A stretch of DNA of 64,000 nt from Gautieria morchelliformis. Its lineage: Eukaryota; Basidiomycota; Agaricomycetes; Gomphales; Gomphaceae. Shown here one piece after another: positions 63,276 through 64,000 of this stretch. Every line of letters begins with the position of its first letter. Within the stretch, counting starts at the first letter, position 1. The DNA is taken from positions 147,247-211,246 of the forward strand of contig WHVA01000166.1 in the NCBI GenBank assembly GCA_015179125.1. The letters run 5' to 3'. A model generated the notes under the pieces. That model saw nothing but the letters and a program-made list of their open reading frames with translations. It did not search any database and was not told the origin of the DNA. Position numbers and translations under genes: made by a program.

Positions 63276-63610
63276 ATCTACATGTACATTAGTTATTACA
63301 TAATCCCAGTGGGCCCCTTAGGGACCCACTGTATAGTTTATGCGTGGGAACCGGCCAGCGGTCCACATCGCATCTTACCCTTACACTGTCACTACATAGC
63401 ATCAGAATACCACACATTGGTCAAGTTCTGTCGTGCTCTTGTGACCTGAGGCTTAAGATAGATATCTTTACACCTTTTTGAACTATCCTGTGGTTGATCG
63501 CCACGCGACCAACCGATAGTGGATTCGAAGCAATCTTGAAAAAGATCGCTGCGTCGACGACTAAACATCGTTGAGACCCTCCAGTAGACCCTCTACTGTC
63601 GACTGCGAGC
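63276..63610. other. Unassigned stretch before the last reading frame
   Basis: Includes a short inverted repeat CAGTGGGCCCC/GGGACCCACTG near 63308-63336. Could be the 5' untranslated part or LTR of the element that starts at 63611; I cannot tell. Confidence 0.35.
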
Positions 63611-64000
63611 ATGATGATTCCACGCAGTCGAAGACGGACACGAGCGACGAGCTCGAGGTCCACACCCCAGGTGCAGCCCAGTGACACGACGGCTGACGCT
63701 ATCCTGGACCAAGAGACCAGGACGATAGAAGACGGAGAGATCGTAGATCTCACCGCCCTCTCCCCCAGTAGAGGACGAGGAAAATCCCGACCACGTCTCG
63801 TTGAGCGTGGCCGAAGAAGAGACGACGCCGAGCAACGAACCGGCGCCTCCCCCCATCTCTCTCTGCCCAAAGACAAAGGAAAGGGCAGAGAAGTCTCGCC
63901 GTCGTCAGACGGTAGAGCAACAACGTCGAGGCGGGCACAGAGCCACGACTCAAACCGACGCTCACGAAGTAGAGCGACGACGATCGTCCCTGAAGGAGAC
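63611..64000 (+). CDS. Arginine-rich reading frame open to window edge
   Basis: From ATG 63611 at least 130 codons without stop: MMIPRSRRRTRATSSRSTP, DTTADAILDQETRTIEDGEI, VDLTALSPSRGRGKSRPRLV, then more Arg/Ser-rich sequence. Low complexity and strongly basic, like the N-terminus of a retroelement Gag or LINE ORF1, which would fit the surroundings. No domain visible yet; the 3' end lies outside the window. Confidence 0.5.
   Translation, partial: MMIPRSRRRTRATSSRSTPQVQPSDTTADAILDQETRTIEDGEIVDLTALSPSRGRGKSRPRLVERGRRRDDAEQRTGASPHLSLPKDKGKGREVSPSSDGRATTSRRAQSHDSNRRSRSRATTIVPEGD

Overview
The window looks like a repeat-rich stretch of an agaricomycete (mushroom-forming basidiomycete) genome. Evidence: introns of about 46-55 nt with GT-AG (and one GC-AG-like) ends, a C2-NACHT and a NACHT-ankyrin STAND gene, a DUF6533-type membrane protein gene, and Ty3/gypsy, Ty1/copia, LINE, SINE and hAT elements of fungal type. 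A Rhizoctonia/Ceratobasidium-like source is my best guess, by inference only. Roughly 70 per cent of the bases belong to mobile elements, many nested, so few host genes remain and most are broken.

Layout. 1-350: tail of a Ty3/gypsy RT-RNase H. 351-7874: chromovirus G1 (minus strand, two LTRs, chromodomain), which carries on its antisense strand a one-intron gene for a Zn2Cys6-like protein. 7875-10800: two LINE 3' ends facing away from each other; the minus-strand one is split by a solo LTR of the G2 family and by a 480-bp AT-rich element. 11244-20129: a NACHT-ankyrin STAND gene (minus strand) cut in its ankyrin repeats by copia A (11915-17110, duplication GACTG). 20161-32880: gypsy G3 (plus strand), whose LTR lies 31 bp from the STAND start codon. 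Copia C2 (20690-31599, minus strand) sits inside the G3 gag; C2 in turn holds copia C3, a 1.39-kb solo LTR and a solo LTR of the copia A family. 32880-39292: gypsy G2 (minus strand, decayed), itself hit by a second AT-rich element, a tRNA-derived SINE, a 687-bp hAT derivative and a 351-bp palindromic MITE.

39293-41844 is quiet. 41845-43651: DUF6533-family gene. 44067-44270: small one-helix membrane protein or first exon. 44344-49602: copia B, intact, with LTRs in which I found no difference and one 1414-codon gag-pol. 50761-52740: C2-NACHT STAND gene truncated by a segmental duplication breakpoint. The duplicated block (52736-55576 and 58362-61177) carries the 3' end of a Cys/His-rich gene, whose longer copy spans 56854-59215, and a relic of an ABCC transporter C-terminus. 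61179-63275: 5'-truncated LINE. 63611-64000: an arginine-rich reading frame running off the window.

The observation I rate highest concerns the copia A/B LTR. It carries one 41-nt sequence twice: first interrupted by an intron-like GCAAGT...TGTAG segment of 51-55 nt, then again without it. The two copies match each other inside each element but differ between elements, as if the intron-less copy were re-made from the interrupted one. Second is the spliced antisense gene inside G1. Copia B is the only element here that looks capable of movement; the others carry nonsense changes (many C-to-T type), indels or truncations. Single-base breaks in homopolymers could also be assembly errors.
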